This document shows positions 56,061 through 64,000 of a DNA stretch of 64,000 bases, one piece after another. Origin of the DNA: Streptococcus halotolerans (GTDB taxonomy: Bacteria > Bacillota > Bacilli > Lactobacillales > Streptococcaceae); the NCBI RefSeq assembly GCF_001598035.1, contig NZ_CP014835.1:434001-498000 (forward strand), in the 5' to 3' direction. Position 1 is the stretch's first letter. Each line of letters starts with the position of its first letter. The notes beneath the pieces were generated by a model, which searched no databases, was not told the origin of the DNA, and was given only the letters and a program-made list of their open reading frames with translations. A program made the position numbers and the translations under genes.

Positions 56061-56702
56061 ATGAGGAGAGTCAATTCCGAAGTAAGGAGTTCCAAGTATC
56101 AGCAGGTTGCCGTTGCCGTTGCTAAACGAATTGCAGATGGCGATTACGAAGTTGGTGAGAAATTAAAATCAAGGTCAACATTAGCGAGTACCTTTAATGT
56201 CTCTCCGGAAACTGCTCGTAAGGGTTTAAATATTTTAGCTGATATGCATATTGTCAGTTTAAAACATGGTAGTGGTGCGATTGTCTTATCAAAAGAGAAG
56301 GCTGAAGACTTCTTGAAAAATTATGAAACGACGCATTCTATCGCAATGATAAAAAATAAAATCCGTGAAAATATTAAACAGCAAGCGCAGGAGTTAGAGG
56401 ATCTTGCTGATTTGGTTGATGAGTATTTGTTGCAAAGTCAGTCTGTCAGTCGTAAATATCCTTTTACACCGTATGAGATCATTTTAACTGAAGAAGCTAG
56501 CCATTTGGGAGAGTCCATTCGTGATTTAAATATTTGGCATCAAACTGGTGCAACTATCGTTGGTATTGAACATAACGGAACCCTTCTATTATCACCGAGT
56601 CCTTACGCTGTTTTAGAAGCAGGGGATCATATCTTTTTTGTCGGAGATGATCTTGCTTATTCGCGTTTGAAGAATTTATTTAATATAAATGTCGGACTAT
56701 AA
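56061..56702 (+). CDS. busR: GntR-type regulator with RCK_C domain, BusR-like
   Basis: The 213-residue protein joins a GntR winged helix (residues 10-80, KSRSTLASTFNVSPETARKGLN), a helical linker with coiled-coil character (about 95-130) and a TrkA-C/RCK_C domain (about 135-210, FTPYEIILTEEASHLGESI ... GDHIFFVGDD). This layout and length match BusR of S. agalactiae and Lactococcus, which binds c-di-AMP and represses the betaine transporter busAB. No busAB genes are adjacent here, so its target must lie elsewhere or differ. A terminator follows. Confidence 0.82.
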   Translation: MRRVNSEVRSSKYQQVAVAVAKRIADGDYEVGEKLKSRSTLASTFNVSPETARKGLNILADMHIVSLKHGSGAIVLSKEKAEDFLKNYETTHSIAMIKNKIRENIKQQAQELEDLADLVDEYLLQSQSVSRKYPFTPYEIILTEEASHLGESIRDLNIWHQTGATIVGIEHNGTLLLSPSPYAVLEAGDHIFFVGDDLAYSRLKNLFNINVGL

Positions 56703-56712
56703 GATTACTCTT

Positions 56713-56736
56713 AAAACCAGATTTATCTGGTTTTTT
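56713..56736 (+). terminator. terminator after the BusR-like gene
   Basis: AAAACCAGA / TCTGGTTTT stem, then T-run. Confidence 0.88.
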
Positions 56737-56800
56737 ACTTGCTTTAGCATCACAGTTGTATTAAAATACTAATATTAACAGAAGGAGAGATGTTCCGGTT

Positions 56801-57382
56801 ATGGAAGCAATTAAATCAAGTAATCATTCCCTTTTAAAAGATATTGCTAGTATTTTTAAAGGAAGAGCGGTCTCTTCAAAAGCTGAGGGAGAACGTATTG
56901 CGGTTATCAATATCATTGATATAAAGGATGGTCTTATTGACTATACTAATTTAAAAACTTACGATGAGGATGAGCGTTTAGTTTCCAAATACTATTTACA
57001 AGCAGGAGATGTTTTGGTTTCTTCTAAAGGCACTCAGCTGAAGCTTGCCGTATTTGACCAACAGTCTGGTCCAGTCGTAGCCTCATCTAATTTCACCATT
57101 ATCAGACCATCAACTAAAGTTAGAGGCCACTATCTTAAATTATTTTTTGAAACAGCTGCTGGTCAAGAATTATTAAAGGCAACTGACCGTGGGAAAGCTG
57201 TCATGAATCTATCAACCAAGGAAATCGGAGACATTCTTATTCCCTTGTTACCTATTGTCAAGCAAGATTATGCTATTGGTCGTTATTTACGAGGGCAAGC
57301 TGATTTTCAACGTAAGTTTGAGCGTGCTAATCAAGAATGGCAATATATTCAAGAAGAAGTGAAGCGTACACTATTTCCCTGA
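56801..57382 (+). CDS. single-TRD HsdS-like protein
   Basis: A 193-residue protein with one type I restriction S-subunit target-recognition domain: LLKDIASIFKGRAVSSK, LQAGDVLVSSKGTQLK, ASSNFTIIRP, LSTKEIGDILIPLLPIVKQ, then a C-terminal helix like the HsdS spacer. A true HsdS has two such halves and neighbours hsdM and hsdR; neither is here. It may work as a dimer, as an orphan specificity factor, or have a different DNA-binding role. GAAGGAGAG lies upstream of the ATG. The next gene encodes a coiled-coil protein with a nuclease-like core. Confidence 0.75.
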   Translation: MEAIKSSNHSLLKDIASIFKGRAVSSKAEGERIAVINIIDIKDGLIDYTNLKTYDEDERLVSKYYLQAGDVLVSSKGTQLKLAVFDQQSGPVVASSNFTIIRPSTKVRGHYLKLFFETAAGQELLKATDRGKAVMNLSTKEIGDILIPLLPIVKQDYAIGRYLRGQADFQRKFERANQEWQYIQEEVKRTLFP

Positions 57383-57416
57383 TAACAAAGAAGGCACTGA
57401 ATATCATTGCTTTTTT

Positions 57417-57425
57417 TGTTATAAT
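57417..57425 (+). promoter_or_regulatory. promoter of the DUF2130 gene, extended -10
   Basis: TGT TATAAT about 27 bases before the ATG. Confidence 0.55.
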
Positions 57426-57451
57426 AAGACCAAATGATTGAGGAGTTTGAG

Positions 57452-58795
57452 ATGAACGAAATAAAATGCCCCCATTGTCAAACGGTGTTTACCATAAACG
57501 AAACAGAGTATAGTCAATTATTAGAACAGGTAAGAACTAAAGAATTTGAACATGACCTTCTAGAAAGACTTGCATCAGAAAGACGATTGATTGAAGAACA
57601 GTCTAAAAATGCCTTACAATCTGAGTTGGGGAAAAAAGAAAGAGAAATTGCGACTTTAGAGCATAGACTAGAGACATTCGAAAGCCATCAAGCTGTCGAA
57701 TTGCAGGATGCAATGGCTCAGAAGAATGACGAGATCAATGATTTAAAACAAAAAATCGATAAACTAGTAGCTGATAATGCTCTGGCCTTGGCGCAAGCCT
57801 TATCGCAAAAAGATAAGGAAAATCAAGAATTACAAGCAAAAATCGACCTTCTTGGTTTGGAAAAAGACAAGGAAAAACAAGAAGCCCTAACTCAACTCCA
57901 ACAAGAAAAAGACCAGATTACTAATCAACTCTTACTTCAAGAACAAAAGCAAGAGTTGGCTAAACAATCTTTACTCAGCCGTCACCAAACAGAACTAGCG
58001 CAAAAAGACGAACTTATCGCTTACTACAAAGACTTTAAAGCAAAACAATCAACTAAGATGATTGGAGAAAGCTTGGAGCAACATTGTGAGTATGAGTTTA
58101 ACCGTCTTCGTATGACAGCCTTCCCAAATGCACAATTTGGAAAAGATAATGATGCTAAAACGGGATCGAAAGGTGATTATATCTACCGAGAGTTCGATGA
58201 CAATGGTATTGAGATCATTTCAATCATGTTTGAGATGAAAAACGAGGGTGATGAAACAGCTTCCAAAAAGAAAAATGAACAGTTCTTCAAGGAATTGGAT
58301 AAAGACCGCCAAGAAAAAAATTGTGAGTATGCTATTTTGGTTTCACTTTTAGAAATGGATAACGATCTTTACAACAATGGTATCGTGGATGTTTCCTATG
58401 AGTATCCTAAAATGTATGTTGTTCGTCCACAATTTTTTATTCCGATCATTACCTTACTACGTAATGCAGCACTCAATTCATTGCAGTATAAGCAAGAGTT
58501 AGCTTTAGTAAAAGAGCAACATATTGATATCACTCACTTTGAAGAAGATTTAGATATCTTTAAAAATGCCTTTGCTAAGAATTACCAATCAGCCAGTAAG
58601 AATTTCCAAAAGGCTATTGATGAAATCGACAAATCCATCAAACGAATGGAAGCCGTTAAAGCAGCTTTAACGACCAGTGAGAATCAGTTACGACTAGCGA
58701 ATAATAAATTGGAAGATGTTTCTGTCAAAAAATTAACACGAAAAAATCCAACGATGCGAAAGCAATTTGAAGAGTTAAAAAAAGATAATATTTAA
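57452..58795 (+). CDS. DUF2130 coiled-coil protein with PD-(D/E)XK-like core
   Basis: The 447-residue protein starts with a zinc-finger-like CPHC motif (one pair only), then a long Glu/Gln/Lys coiled coil (about 25-200), then the DUF2130 domain (about 205-390). There, GSKGDYIYREFDDNG followed by IMFEMKNEGDE looks like the Asp...ExK signature of PD-(D/E)XK nucleases, as in the RmuC group. Another coiled coil closes it. Function is unproven; DNA processing is likely by resemblance. The ATG at 57452 follows GAGGAG better than the upstream ATG at 57434. Confidence 0.8.
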   Translation: MNEIKCPHCQTVFTINETEYSQLLEQVRTKEFEHDLLERLASERRLIEEQSKNALQSELGKKEREIATLEHRLETFESHQAVELQDAMAQKNDEINDLKQKIDKLVADNALALAQALSQKDKENQELQAKIDLLGLEKDKEKQEALTQLQQEKDQITNQLLLQEQKQELAKQSLLSRHQTELAQKDELIAYYKDFKAKQSTKMIGESLEQHCEYEFNRLRMTAFPNAQFGKDNDAKTGSKGDYIYREFDDNGIEIISIMFEMKNEGDETASKKKNEQFFKELDKDRQEKNCEYAILVSLLEMDNDLYNNGIVDVSYEYPKMYVVRPQFFIPIITLLRNAALNSLQYKQELALVKEQHIDITHFEEDLDIFKNAFAKNYQSASKNFQKAIDEIDKSIKRMEAVKAALTTSENQLRLANNKLEDVSVKKLTRKNPTMRKQFEELKKDNI

Positions 58796-58816
58796 ATACT
58801 AAAAAAGAGGTTTGCG

Positions 58817-59044
58817 GTGCACAATACAATAGATTTAAAAAAACCAGTTGCTGACATTATAAAAGACCACCCAGAACTTCTGGAGATTCTAGTAGAATTA
58901 GGGTTTAAACCGCTGGCAAATCCTGCCATGTTAAACACTGTTGGTAAGGTAACCAGTTTAAAGTCTGGGGCAACATTAGCCCACATTCCAATCGAAAAGA
59001 TTAAAGAAACGTTACTGATGCATGGGTATGATATAGAGGAATAG
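58817..59044 (+). CDS. DUF1858 domain protein
   Basis: A 75-residue helical protein (VADIIKDHPELLEILVELGFKPLANP is the DUF1858 signature region). Such domains occur fused to, or encoded beside, DUF438/hemerythrin proteins, as here, where the next gene starts 3 bp after its stop. It starts with GTG after AAAGAGG, 22 bp behind the DUF2130 stop. It lacks the paired Cys of longer relatives. Role unknown; a partner in Fe-S or NO stress response is inference. Confidence 0.85.
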   Translation: MHNTIDLKKPVADIIKDHPELLEILVELGFKPLANPAMLNTVGKVTSLKSGATLAHIPIEKIKETLLMHGYDIEE

Positions 59045-59047
59045 CTA

Positions 59048-60388
59048 ATGGATAAAAATCGTATTGAAATACTAAAAGAAATTTTACTTGAACTTCACCA
59101 GGGTGCCAGCGCTGAATCTGTTCAGGAACGTTTTAACGAGCATTTTACAGGGGTTTCAGCTTTAGAAATTTCAATGATGGAGCATGAGTTAATGTCTTCT
59201 GACACAGGGATAACGTTTGAGGATATTATGGGCTTGTGTAATGTCCATGCTAATCTTTTTAAAGGTGCCGTTCAAGATGTGGAAGTGGCAGATGTAGATC
59301 AAGAGGGGCACCCTGTTTATGTTTTTAAACAGGAAAACCTGGCTCTTCGAGCTGCTATGCTTCGCATTCGTCGTATCTTGGATCATTTAACGAAACCTGA
59401 GCATGCAGACTTTTCTGATCAACTATCTAAGGGCTTAAAGCACCAGATGAGACTCCTAGGTCAATTTGATAAGCATTATACTCGAAAAGAAGAACTGTTT
59501 TTCCCTATTATGGAGCGTTATGGCCATGATGCACCGCCTAAGGTTATGTGGGGAGTTGATGATGAAATTCGGGACTTGTTTGCAGAAGCTAAGAAGGCTG
59601 CTGACTTTTTACCAGAGGCGTCTATTGAACTGATCAAAGAAAAATTTGAAGCATTTGCAAGTGAATTCGAAGAAATGATTTTCAAAGAAGAATCTATCTT
59701 ATTGATGATTCTATTGGAGACTTTCACCCAAGATGATTGGTTGGCTATTGCTAAAGATAGTGACAAGTATGGTTATGCTATTATTAAGCCAACCCAAGAA
59801 TGGCAACCGCACCGAAAGGAATTTCTACAAACGAGCGGGCAGATCACAGACGATGCGAATAGTGAACATCTTTCTGAGTATTCGGATACTAAAACCATAG
59901 AAACTGATGCTGGCGTTTTCTCAATCACCTTTACACCAAAGAAAGAAAAAAAGAAGGTTGATAGAACGACACCGCAGGCTTTTGGGAATGGCTATTTATC
60001 GGTGGAACAAGCTAATCTAATCCTTAATCATTTACCTATGGAAATCACTTTTGTCAATAAAGAGGATATTTTCCAATATTATAACGATTATGCGGCAACT
60101 GAGGATATGATATTTAAACGTAATCCAAGCCAAATTGGCCGTCATGTTGAACTTTGCCATCCTCCTAGGGTTTTGGAAAAAGTAAAAAAAGTTATGGAAC
60201 TTCTCAAGTCTGGACAAAAAGATAAAGTAACTATGTGGTTTAAGTCTGAAAAAAGAGAGATGTTTGTACATATCACTTATGCGGCCGTGCGTAACGCTCA
60301 TGGTGACTTCGAGGGGGTTTTAGAATATGTTCAAGAGATTCAAGATTTCAGAGCCATAGATACAGATTTTAACAGAGATATTTTATAA
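59048..60388 (+). CDS. DUF438/hemerythrin-like/PAS protein
   Basis: The 446-residue protein has an N-terminal DUF438 domain (about 1-75, LKEILLELHQGASAESV), a hemerythrin-like HHE helical bundle (about 95-240, DKHYTRKEELFFPIMERYG and PPKVMWGVDDEIR) and a C-terminal PAS-type domain (about 320-440, MEITFVNKEDIFQYYND). HHE proteins bind a di-iron centre that senses O2 or NO or repairs Fe-S clusters. Two expected His ligands in the first HHE helix are not obvious by eye, so iron binding is unproven. It ends the transcript; a terminator follows 12 bp later. Confidence 0.85.
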   Translation: MDKNRIEILKEILLELHQGASAESVQERFNEHFTGVSALEISMMEHELMSSDTGITFEDIMGLCNVHANLFKGAVQDVEVADVDQEGHPVYVFKQENLALRAAMLRIRRILDHLTKPEHADFSDQLSKGLKHQMRLLGQFDKHYTRKEELFFPIMERYGHDAPPKVMWGVDDEIRDLFAEAKKAADFLPEASIELIKEKFEAFASEFEEMIFKEESILLMILLETFTQDDWLAIAKDSDKYGYAIIKPTQEWQPHRKEFLQTSGQITDDANSEHLSEYSDTKTIETDAGVFSITFTPKKEKKKVDRTTPQAFGNGYLSVEQANLILNHLPMEITFVNKEDIFQYYNDYAATEDMIFKRNPSQIGRHVELCHPPRVLEKVKKVMELLKSGQKDKVTMWFKSEKREMFVHITYAAVRNAHGDFEGVLEYVQEIQDFRAIDTDFNRDIL

Positions 60389-60400
60389 ATAAAGGTAGCA

Positions 60401-60454
60401 AGAGTGAGAGCAAGTCGGTCTATTAATTAGCGGTTCTTGTGTCTCACTCTTTTT
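60401..60454 (+). terminator. terminator between the DUF438 gene and truB
   Basis: AGAGTGAGA / TCTCACTCT 9-bp stem with a 32-base loop, then four T. Confidence 0.75.
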
Positions 60455-60462
60455 AGGCTTTA

Positions 60463-60471
60463 TGATATAAT
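60463..60471 (+). promoter_or_regulatory. truB promoter, -10 seven bases before the ATG
   Basis: TGA TATAAT extended -10; AGCTATT then ATG at 60479. No Shine-Dalgarno fits between, so transcription should start at or within one base of the ATG. Confidence 0.7.
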
Positions 60472-60478
60472 AGCTATT

Positions 60479-61363
60479 ATGATTAACGGAATTATCAACT
60501 TAAAGAAAGAGGCTGGAATGACCAGTCATGATGCAGTTTTTAAACTTCGTAAACTACTGCATGAAAAAAAGATAGGTCATGGTGGAACTTTGGATCCTGA
60601 TGTCACAGGCGTTTTACCAATAGCGGTAGGAAAGGCAACCCGCGTGATTGAATTCATGACAGAGGCAGGAAAGGTCTATGAGGGTGACATAACATTTGGT
60701 TTTTCCACAACGACAGAAGATGCCAGCGGTGAAATGGTTGAGCGAACACCGATCCCTAAGGATCTAACGGAAGAAGCCATTGATTCTGCGATGCAAACCT
60801 TGACTGGACCGATAACTCAAGTTCCTCCCATGTACTCAGCTGTGAAAGTTAATGGCAAAAAGTTATATGAGTATGCTCGAGCTGGTGAAACGGTTGATCG
60901 CCCTGAGCGTCATGTTGTGATTAAAGAATTTGTGAGGACTTCTCCTTTGACATTTGATGACGAAGTGGTCAGATTTTCCTTCAAAGTTGCTTGTAGTAAA
61001 GGAACCTATGTGAGAACTCTTGCAGTTGATCTTGGAAAACGCCTTGGTTTTGCTAGTCACATGTCGCGACTAGAGCGAACAGCATCTGCTGGTTTGAAAC
61101 TCTCTGAAGCATACTGTTTAAAAGATATCCAGGAAATGATCGAGAAAGAAGATTTGAGCTTTCTGTTACCGATTGAATATGGCGTATCTGATTTACCTTC
61201 AGTCGAATTAAGCGATGATGACCTTGCTAATATCCGATTTGGTAGGTTTATCAAGTTAGATAGTCAAGAAGCGACACTGGCAGCTTATTATAATGCCAAA
61301 GTTGTAGCCATTTTAGAAAGACGAGAAGATTTGTATAAACCAAGAAAAGTACTACTATCATGA
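60479..61363 (+). CDS. truB: tRNA pseudouridine(55) synthase
   Basis: TruB makes pseudouridine-55 in the T-loop of nearly all tRNAs. The 294-residue protein has [18 protein letters not shown], catalytic Asp39 in [35 protein letters not shown] and the [15 protein letters not shown] motif, then a C-terminal PUA-like part. The longer frame from 60437 would translate through the terminator and promoter, so ATG 60479 is the start. With no ribosome site and a -10 only seven bases away it looks leaderless. It overlaps ribF by ATGA. Confidence 0.95.
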   Translation: MINGIINLKKEAGMTSHDAVFKLRKLLHEKKIGHGGTLDPDVTGVLPIAVGKATRVIEFMTEAGKVYEGDITFGFSTTTEDASGEMVERTPIPKDLTEEAIDSAMQTLTGPITQVPPMYSAVKVNGKKLYEYARAGETVDRPERHVVIKEFVRTSPLTFDDEVVRFSFKVACSKGTYVRTLAVDLGKRLGFASHMSRLERTASAGLKLSEAYCLKDIQEMIEKEDLSFLLPIEYGVSDLPSVELSDDDLANIRFGRFIKLDSQEATLAAYYNAKVVAILERREDLYKPRKVLLS

Positions 61364-62280
61364 AAATAAAAACGATACATTCTTATCAAGAAATTAATGA
61401 AGCTGAAAAAACAGTGCTTGTTTTAGGATATTTCGATGGCCTACACCAAGGCCATAAAGCACTGTTTGAACAGGCTAAAAAAATTGCCAATCAAAAAGAT
61501 CTAAAGGTAATCGTATTAACTTTTGTTGAATCTCCCAAATTGGCTTTTAGTCGATACACTCCCGACTTGTTACTCCATATTACCTCGCCTCAAAAACGTT
61601 ATGAAAAATTTGAAGAGTATGGGGTTGATACCTTATATTTAACAGATTTCACGAGTGATTTTGCCAAAGTGACCTCTGATCAATTTATTGATACTTATAT
61701 TAGGCAGCTAAATCCAGATTCTATTGTTGTTGGCTTTGATTATCATTTTGGTCATAATCGAACAAATGCTGATTACCTTTCTAGAAATTTTGAAGGTAAT
61801 GTCGTGACGGTAGCAGAAGTGACGGATGGTAAACAGAAAATTAGCTCCACACTGATTCGAGAATTAATTCAAGAGGGTAATGTCCGTGAGGCCAATAAAT
61901 TGCTTGGATATGAGTTTTCGACCAGAGGAATTGTTGTTCATGGTGATGCTCGTGGTCGAACGATTGGCTTTCCGACTGCTAATCTAGCGCCTATCGATAG
62001 AACACATATCCCGTCTGATGGCGTTTATGTGACAGATGTCTTAGTCAAGGGAAAGCGATACCGATCGATGACCAGTATTGGAAAAAATGTAACCTTTGGT
62101 GGGACTGAGATGCGCTTAGAAGTCAATATCTTTGATTTTTCAGGTGATATATACGGCGAAGAAATTGAAATATTTTGGTTGGAAAAGATTCGAGAAATGG
62201 AAAAATTCAATGGCATCGATGATTTAGTTGACCAATTGAAAAGTGATCAAGAAATTGCGATAAATTGGCAAAAACCATAG
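61360..62280 (+). CDS. ribF: bifunctional riboflavin kinase/FAD synthetase
   Basis: RibF converts riboflavin to FMN and then FAD. The 306-residue protein has the N-terminal nucleotidyltransferase domain ([37 protein letters not shown]) and the C-terminal flavokinase domain ([39 protein letters not shown]). The ATG overlaps the truB stop, so it is coupled to truB, an arrangement common in Firmicutes. FMN supply matters for the OYE enzyme of this window among many others. Confidence 0.95.
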   Translation: MKIKTIHSYQEINEAEKTVLVLGYFDGLHQGHKALFEQAKKIANQKDLKVIVLTFVESPKLAFSRYTPDLLLHITSPQKRYEKFEEYGVDTLYLTDFTSDFAKVTSDQFIDTYIRQLNPDSIVVGFDYHFGHNRTNADYLSRNFEGNVVTVAEVTDGKQKISSTLIRELIQEGNVREANKLLGYEFSTRGIVVHGDARGRTIGFPTANLAPIDRTHIPSDGVYVTDVLVKGKRYRSMTSIGKNVTFGGTEMRLEVNIFDFSGDIYGEEIEIFWLEKIREMEKFNGIDDLVDQLKSDQEIAINWQKP

Positions 62281-62300
62281 CCAATCCACTTATTTTTTTG

Positions 62301-62306
62301 TATAAT
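62301..62306 (+). promoter_or_regulatory. -10 box of the spx-like gene
   Basis: TATAAT between ribF and the spx-like gene; leader of about 28 nt. TGAGG is the ribosome site for the ATG at 62340. Confidence 0.5.
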
Positions 62307-62339
62307 AAAAAATAAGTAGATTGATTAATGAGGCAGTAT

Positions 62340-62756
62340 ATGATTACTTTATTTTTATCACCAAGTTGTACCAGTTGTCGTAAAGCACGCGCTTGGTTAG
62401 AAAAGCATGACGTTGAATACGAAGAACACAACATTATCACAAGTCCTCTGACTCAAGATGGATTGATGTCTATTTTGTCATTCACTGAGAATGGCACAGA
62501 AGATATTATTTCAACGCGATCCAAAGTGTTTCAAAAATTAGATGTCGATGTGGATGATTTATCCGTTTCGGAATTGATTGATCTTATTGCTTCAAATCCT
62601 AGTCTGTTACGTCGACCAATTATTATGGATGCCAAACGCATGCAGATTGGTTTTAACGAAGATGAAATCCGTGCCTTTCTTCCTCGAGACTACCGCAAGC
62701 AAGAACTTCGTCAAGCGACTATCCGTGCTGAAATCGAGGGACAACATGCGCAATAA
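62340..62756 (+). CDS. spx: Spx-family RNA polymerase-binding regulator
   Basis: Spx proteins bind the RNA polymerase alpha C-terminal domain and reprogram transcription under thiol stress. This 138-residue ArsC-fold protein begins [20 protein letters not shown], with the redox CxxC (Cys10, Cys13), and has [20 protein letters not shown] with the conserved Arg. Streptococci have two Spx paralogs (SpxA1, SpxA2); I cannot say which this is. I start at 62340 rather than 62328 because of the TGAGG spacing and the family N-terminus. Its 3' end overlaps the next gene. Confidence 0.9.
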   Translation: MITLFLSPSCTSCRKARAWLEKHDVEYEEHNIITSPLTQDGLMSILSFTENGTEDIISTRSKVFQKLDVDVDDLSVSELIDLIASNPSLLRRPIIMDAKRMQIGFNEDEIRAFLPRDYRKQELRQATIRAEIEGQHAQ

Positions 62757-63027
62757 CAATTATTCATACCCGCTTGATTTATCCTGGAGTACTGAAGAAA
62801 TGACTTCAGTACTTCATTTTTTTAATCAAGTCGAAAAAGCGTACGAGAGTAAGGTCAGTGTGACAATCTTACTAGAAGCTTATAAAGATTTTAAAAAGGT
62901 CGTTCCTTCAAAAGGTGAGGAAAAACGTTTAGATAAAGATTTTGAGCAAGTCAGTGGCTACTCAACGTACCGAGCTGTTCAGGCAGCAAAATCGCAATCT
63001 GAAGGGTGGTTGAAGCTTGGAAAGTAA
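62746..63027 (+). CDS. UPF0223 family protein
   Basis: A 93-residue all-helical protein ([29 protein letters not shown]... and [12 protein letters not shown] near the end, both typical of UPF0223). Function unknown. The correct start is the ATG at 62746, behind GAGGG and overlapping the spx stop by 11 bp; the longer frame from 62578 lies inside spx. The adjacent phosphatase gene overlaps its 3' end by 11 bp, so the three genes are coupled. Confidence 0.9.
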   Translation: MRNNNYSYPLDLSWSTEEMTSVLHFFNQVEKAYESKVSVTILLEAYKDFKKVVPSKGEEKRLDKDFEQVSGYSTYRAVQAAKSQSEGWLKLGK

Positions 63028-63775
63028 ATTTTTATTTGCAAAATCCCTGATTAAGGAAGCTGGTTTATTTATTAAAGATGCCATGCATCAGGATTTTGAT
63101 ATAGAAGTGAAGGCTGATGAGACTGATTTGGTCACCAGTTTAGATAAGCAATGTCAGGAACTAATGATTAAGGCTATCCTAAAAGCCTATCCAGATGATC
63201 ATTTTCTTGCAGAAGAAGATGATGTCACTCATCCGATTTCTGACGGCAAGGTTTGGGTCCTTGATCCAATTGATGGCACTGTTAATTTTATCGCCCAACA
63301 AGACCATTTTGCCATTATGATTGCCTATTATGAAAATGGCGTTGGCCAGTTTGGTCTGATTTTGGATGTCATGAAAGATGTTCTTTACTCAGGTGGCGGT
63401 CAATTTGATGTTTATGCTAATGATGTGAAACTTGAAACCTATCATCATCGTTCTTTCAAGAGAAGTCTAGTTGGTGTGAATGCTCAAATGTATTTAGAAA
63501 ATACTAATGGTCTCCGAGAATTCACTAAAACTGCTCTTGGCATACGTGTTTACGGTGGTGCTGGCATCAGCATGGCTCAAGTTATGTCTGGGAAATTGCT
63601 GGCTTATTTCTCTCACATTGCTCCTTGGGATTATGCAGCAGCATCCATTATGGGCGAGAAACTAGGTTATTGTTTGTTGACAGTGACTGGACAGAAAGCC
63701 GACTTTAAAAATCGACAGAAGGTCATGTTTGTCCCAAAAGAAGAATTGTCCGCAATTCAGAAATTCGTACATTAA
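63017..63775 (+). CDS. inositol monophosphatase family protein
   Basis: A 252-residue Mg-dependent, Li-sensitive-type phosphatase fold with the family motifs AEEDD (metal Glu), [12 protein letters not shown] (metal Asp pair) and [16 protein letters not shown] near the C-terminus. Substrates of bacterial members include inositol-1-phosphate, fructose-1,6-bisphosphate and 3'-phosphoadenosine phosphates, so the role is open. It begins with TTG, overlapping the UPF0223 gene; AAGGGTGG lies upstream. A short terminator follows. Confidence 0.88.
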   Translation: MESKFLFAKSLIKEAGLFIKDAMHQDFDIEVKADETDLVTSLDKQCQELMIKAILKAYPDDHFLAEEDDVTHPISDGKVWVLDPIDGTVNFIAQQDHFAIMIAYYENGVGQFGLILDVMKDVLYSGGGQFDVYANDVKLETYHHRSFKRSLVGVNAQMYLENTNGLREFTKTALGIRVYGGAGISMAQVMSGKLLAYFSHIAPWDYAAASIMGEKLGYCLLTVTGQKADFKNRQKVMFVPKEELSAIQKFVH

Positions 63776-63790
63776 ATGAGATCAAGAAGA

Positions 63791-63812
63791 AGAGCCTCCA
63801 AGGGCTTTTTTT
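63791..63812 (+). terminator. terminator after the inositol monophosphatase-like gene
   Basis: AGAGCCT / AGGGCTTT short stem (G-T pair allowed) followed by T-run. Confidence 0.65.
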
Positions 63813-63833
63813 ATAGGTCAATAGTTAGGAATT

Positions 63834-63842
63834 TGTTATAAT
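63834..63842 (+). promoter_or_regulatory. promoter of the rRNA methyltransferase gene, -10 abutting its start
   Basis: TGT TATAAT is followed at once by ATGACTATG, i.e. two in-frame ATGs at 63843 and 63849. Confidence 0.65.
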
Positions 63843-63848
63843 ATGACT

Positions 63849-64000
63849 ATGGAATTACCAAAAGATTTTATCAAAAAATACCAAGATCTACTTGGACATG
63901 AAGCCCAGCCTTTTTTAGAATCATTTGCCAAAACGGCTATTTCAGCTTTTCGGACTAATCCCTTAAAGGAAGAACAGGCTGTGTTTGATGACCCTATACC
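63849..64000 (+). CDS. rsmF: NOL1/NOP2/Sun-family rRNA m5C methyltransferase, 5' part
   Basis: The frame MELPKDFIKKYQDLLGHEAQ ... AFRTNPLK runs off the window after about 50 codons. This N-terminus (short helix with a LLGxE turn, then FRxNPLK) is typical of the RsmF/YebU-type 16S rRNA cytosine-5 methyltransferases of Gram-positive bacteria. The catalytic domain is beyond the end. The -10 box ends six bases before the ATG at 63849, with no Shine-Dalgarno, so translation is probably leaderless; an in-frame ATG at 63843 is less likely to be transcribed. Confidence 0.75.
   Translation, partial: MELPKDFIKKYQDLLGHEAQPFLESFAKTAISAFRTNPLKEEQAVFDDPI

Noticed and set aside
60437..60478. N-terminal extension of TruB
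   Set aside because: It would be translated from the terminator and promoter DNA; homologs begin at [10 protein letters not shown].
62578..62745. 56-codon N-terminal extension of the UPF0223 protein
   Set aside because: It lies inside spx in another frame and lacks a ribosome site; GAGGG supports 62746.

Overview
The window is chromosomal DNA of a low-GC streptococcus, most likely of the pyogenic group (S. uberis / S. parauberis / S. iniae / S. porcinus-like); the species cannot be settled by eye. The basis is gene content and order: relQ-nadK-rluD-type-pta, the prs paralog-cysteine desulfurase-DUF1831-DUF4649 operon, rex, pepV, pcrA, truB-ribF-spx, a Gls24 stress operon, a streptococcal Wzx/Wzy capsule operon and an IS630-Spn1-like element. 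No rRNA, tRNA, CRISPR array or prophage was seen.

Layout. (1) 1-5.3 kb: a cysteine-cluster protein, a MerR regulator with an aldo/keto reductase, then a frameshifted LysR gene convergent with an Old Yellow Enzyme flavin oxidoreductase. The LysR/OYE pair lies between two diverged copies of one ~190-bp non-coding module (promoter, stub, terminator). (2) 5.4-9.7 kb, accessory: four unknown small genes and one broken gene in tandem, a 158-bp MITE with perfect 22-bp inverted ends, an IS630-family element, and a HAD phosphatase behind odd C-rich mini-ORFs. (3) 10.3-12.1 kb uvrC. (4) 12.2-24.4 kb capsule locus: cpsABCD, a 0.78-kb gene-free gap, then cpsE, a TagA/WecG-type glycosyltransferase, LicD, GT2, Wzy, UDP-GlcNAc 2-epimerase and Wzx. 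Together they predict a heteropolymer with ManNAc and a LicD-added phospho-substituent. (5) 24.4-31 kb: pepV, a GDSL esterase, an AI-2E family permease, alanine dehydrogenase, radC. (6) 31.4-36.2 kb, mostly minus strand: rex, the prs-paralog operon and a CYTH protein. (7) 36.2-40.5 kb: relQ-nadK-pseudouridine synthase-pta and a short-chain dehydrogenase. (8) 40.6-45 kb, minus strand: an MntE-like Mn efflux pump and two tandem Na+/alanine-glycine symporters, the first under a tandem glycine riboswitch. (9) 45.1-52.8 kb: pcrA and a ~1587-residue sortase-anchored nuclease ending in six 306-bp repeats. (10) 53-55.9 kb: a six-gene Gls24/Asp23 envelope-stress operon. (11) 56-60.4 kb: a BusR-like c-di-AMP-type regulator, a lone HsdS-like half subunit, a coiled-coil DUF2130 protein, and DUF1858 + DUF438/hemerythrin genes. 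(12) 60.5-64 kb: truB, ribF, an Spx paralog, UPF0223, an inositol-monophosphatase-like gene and the 5' end of an rRNA methyltransferase.

Points most worth a second look: predicted leaderless mRNAs for uvrC, truB and the rsmF-like gene; a PRPP synthetase paralog lacking the catalytic flexible-loop Lys/Arg; the repeat-bearing surface nuclease; the duplicated module flanking LysR/OYE; the accessory unknown-gene cluster; and the HsdS-like / PD-(D/E)XK-like pair. Many starts were moved downstream from the longest reading frame to the ATG with a proper Shine-Dalgarno sequence.
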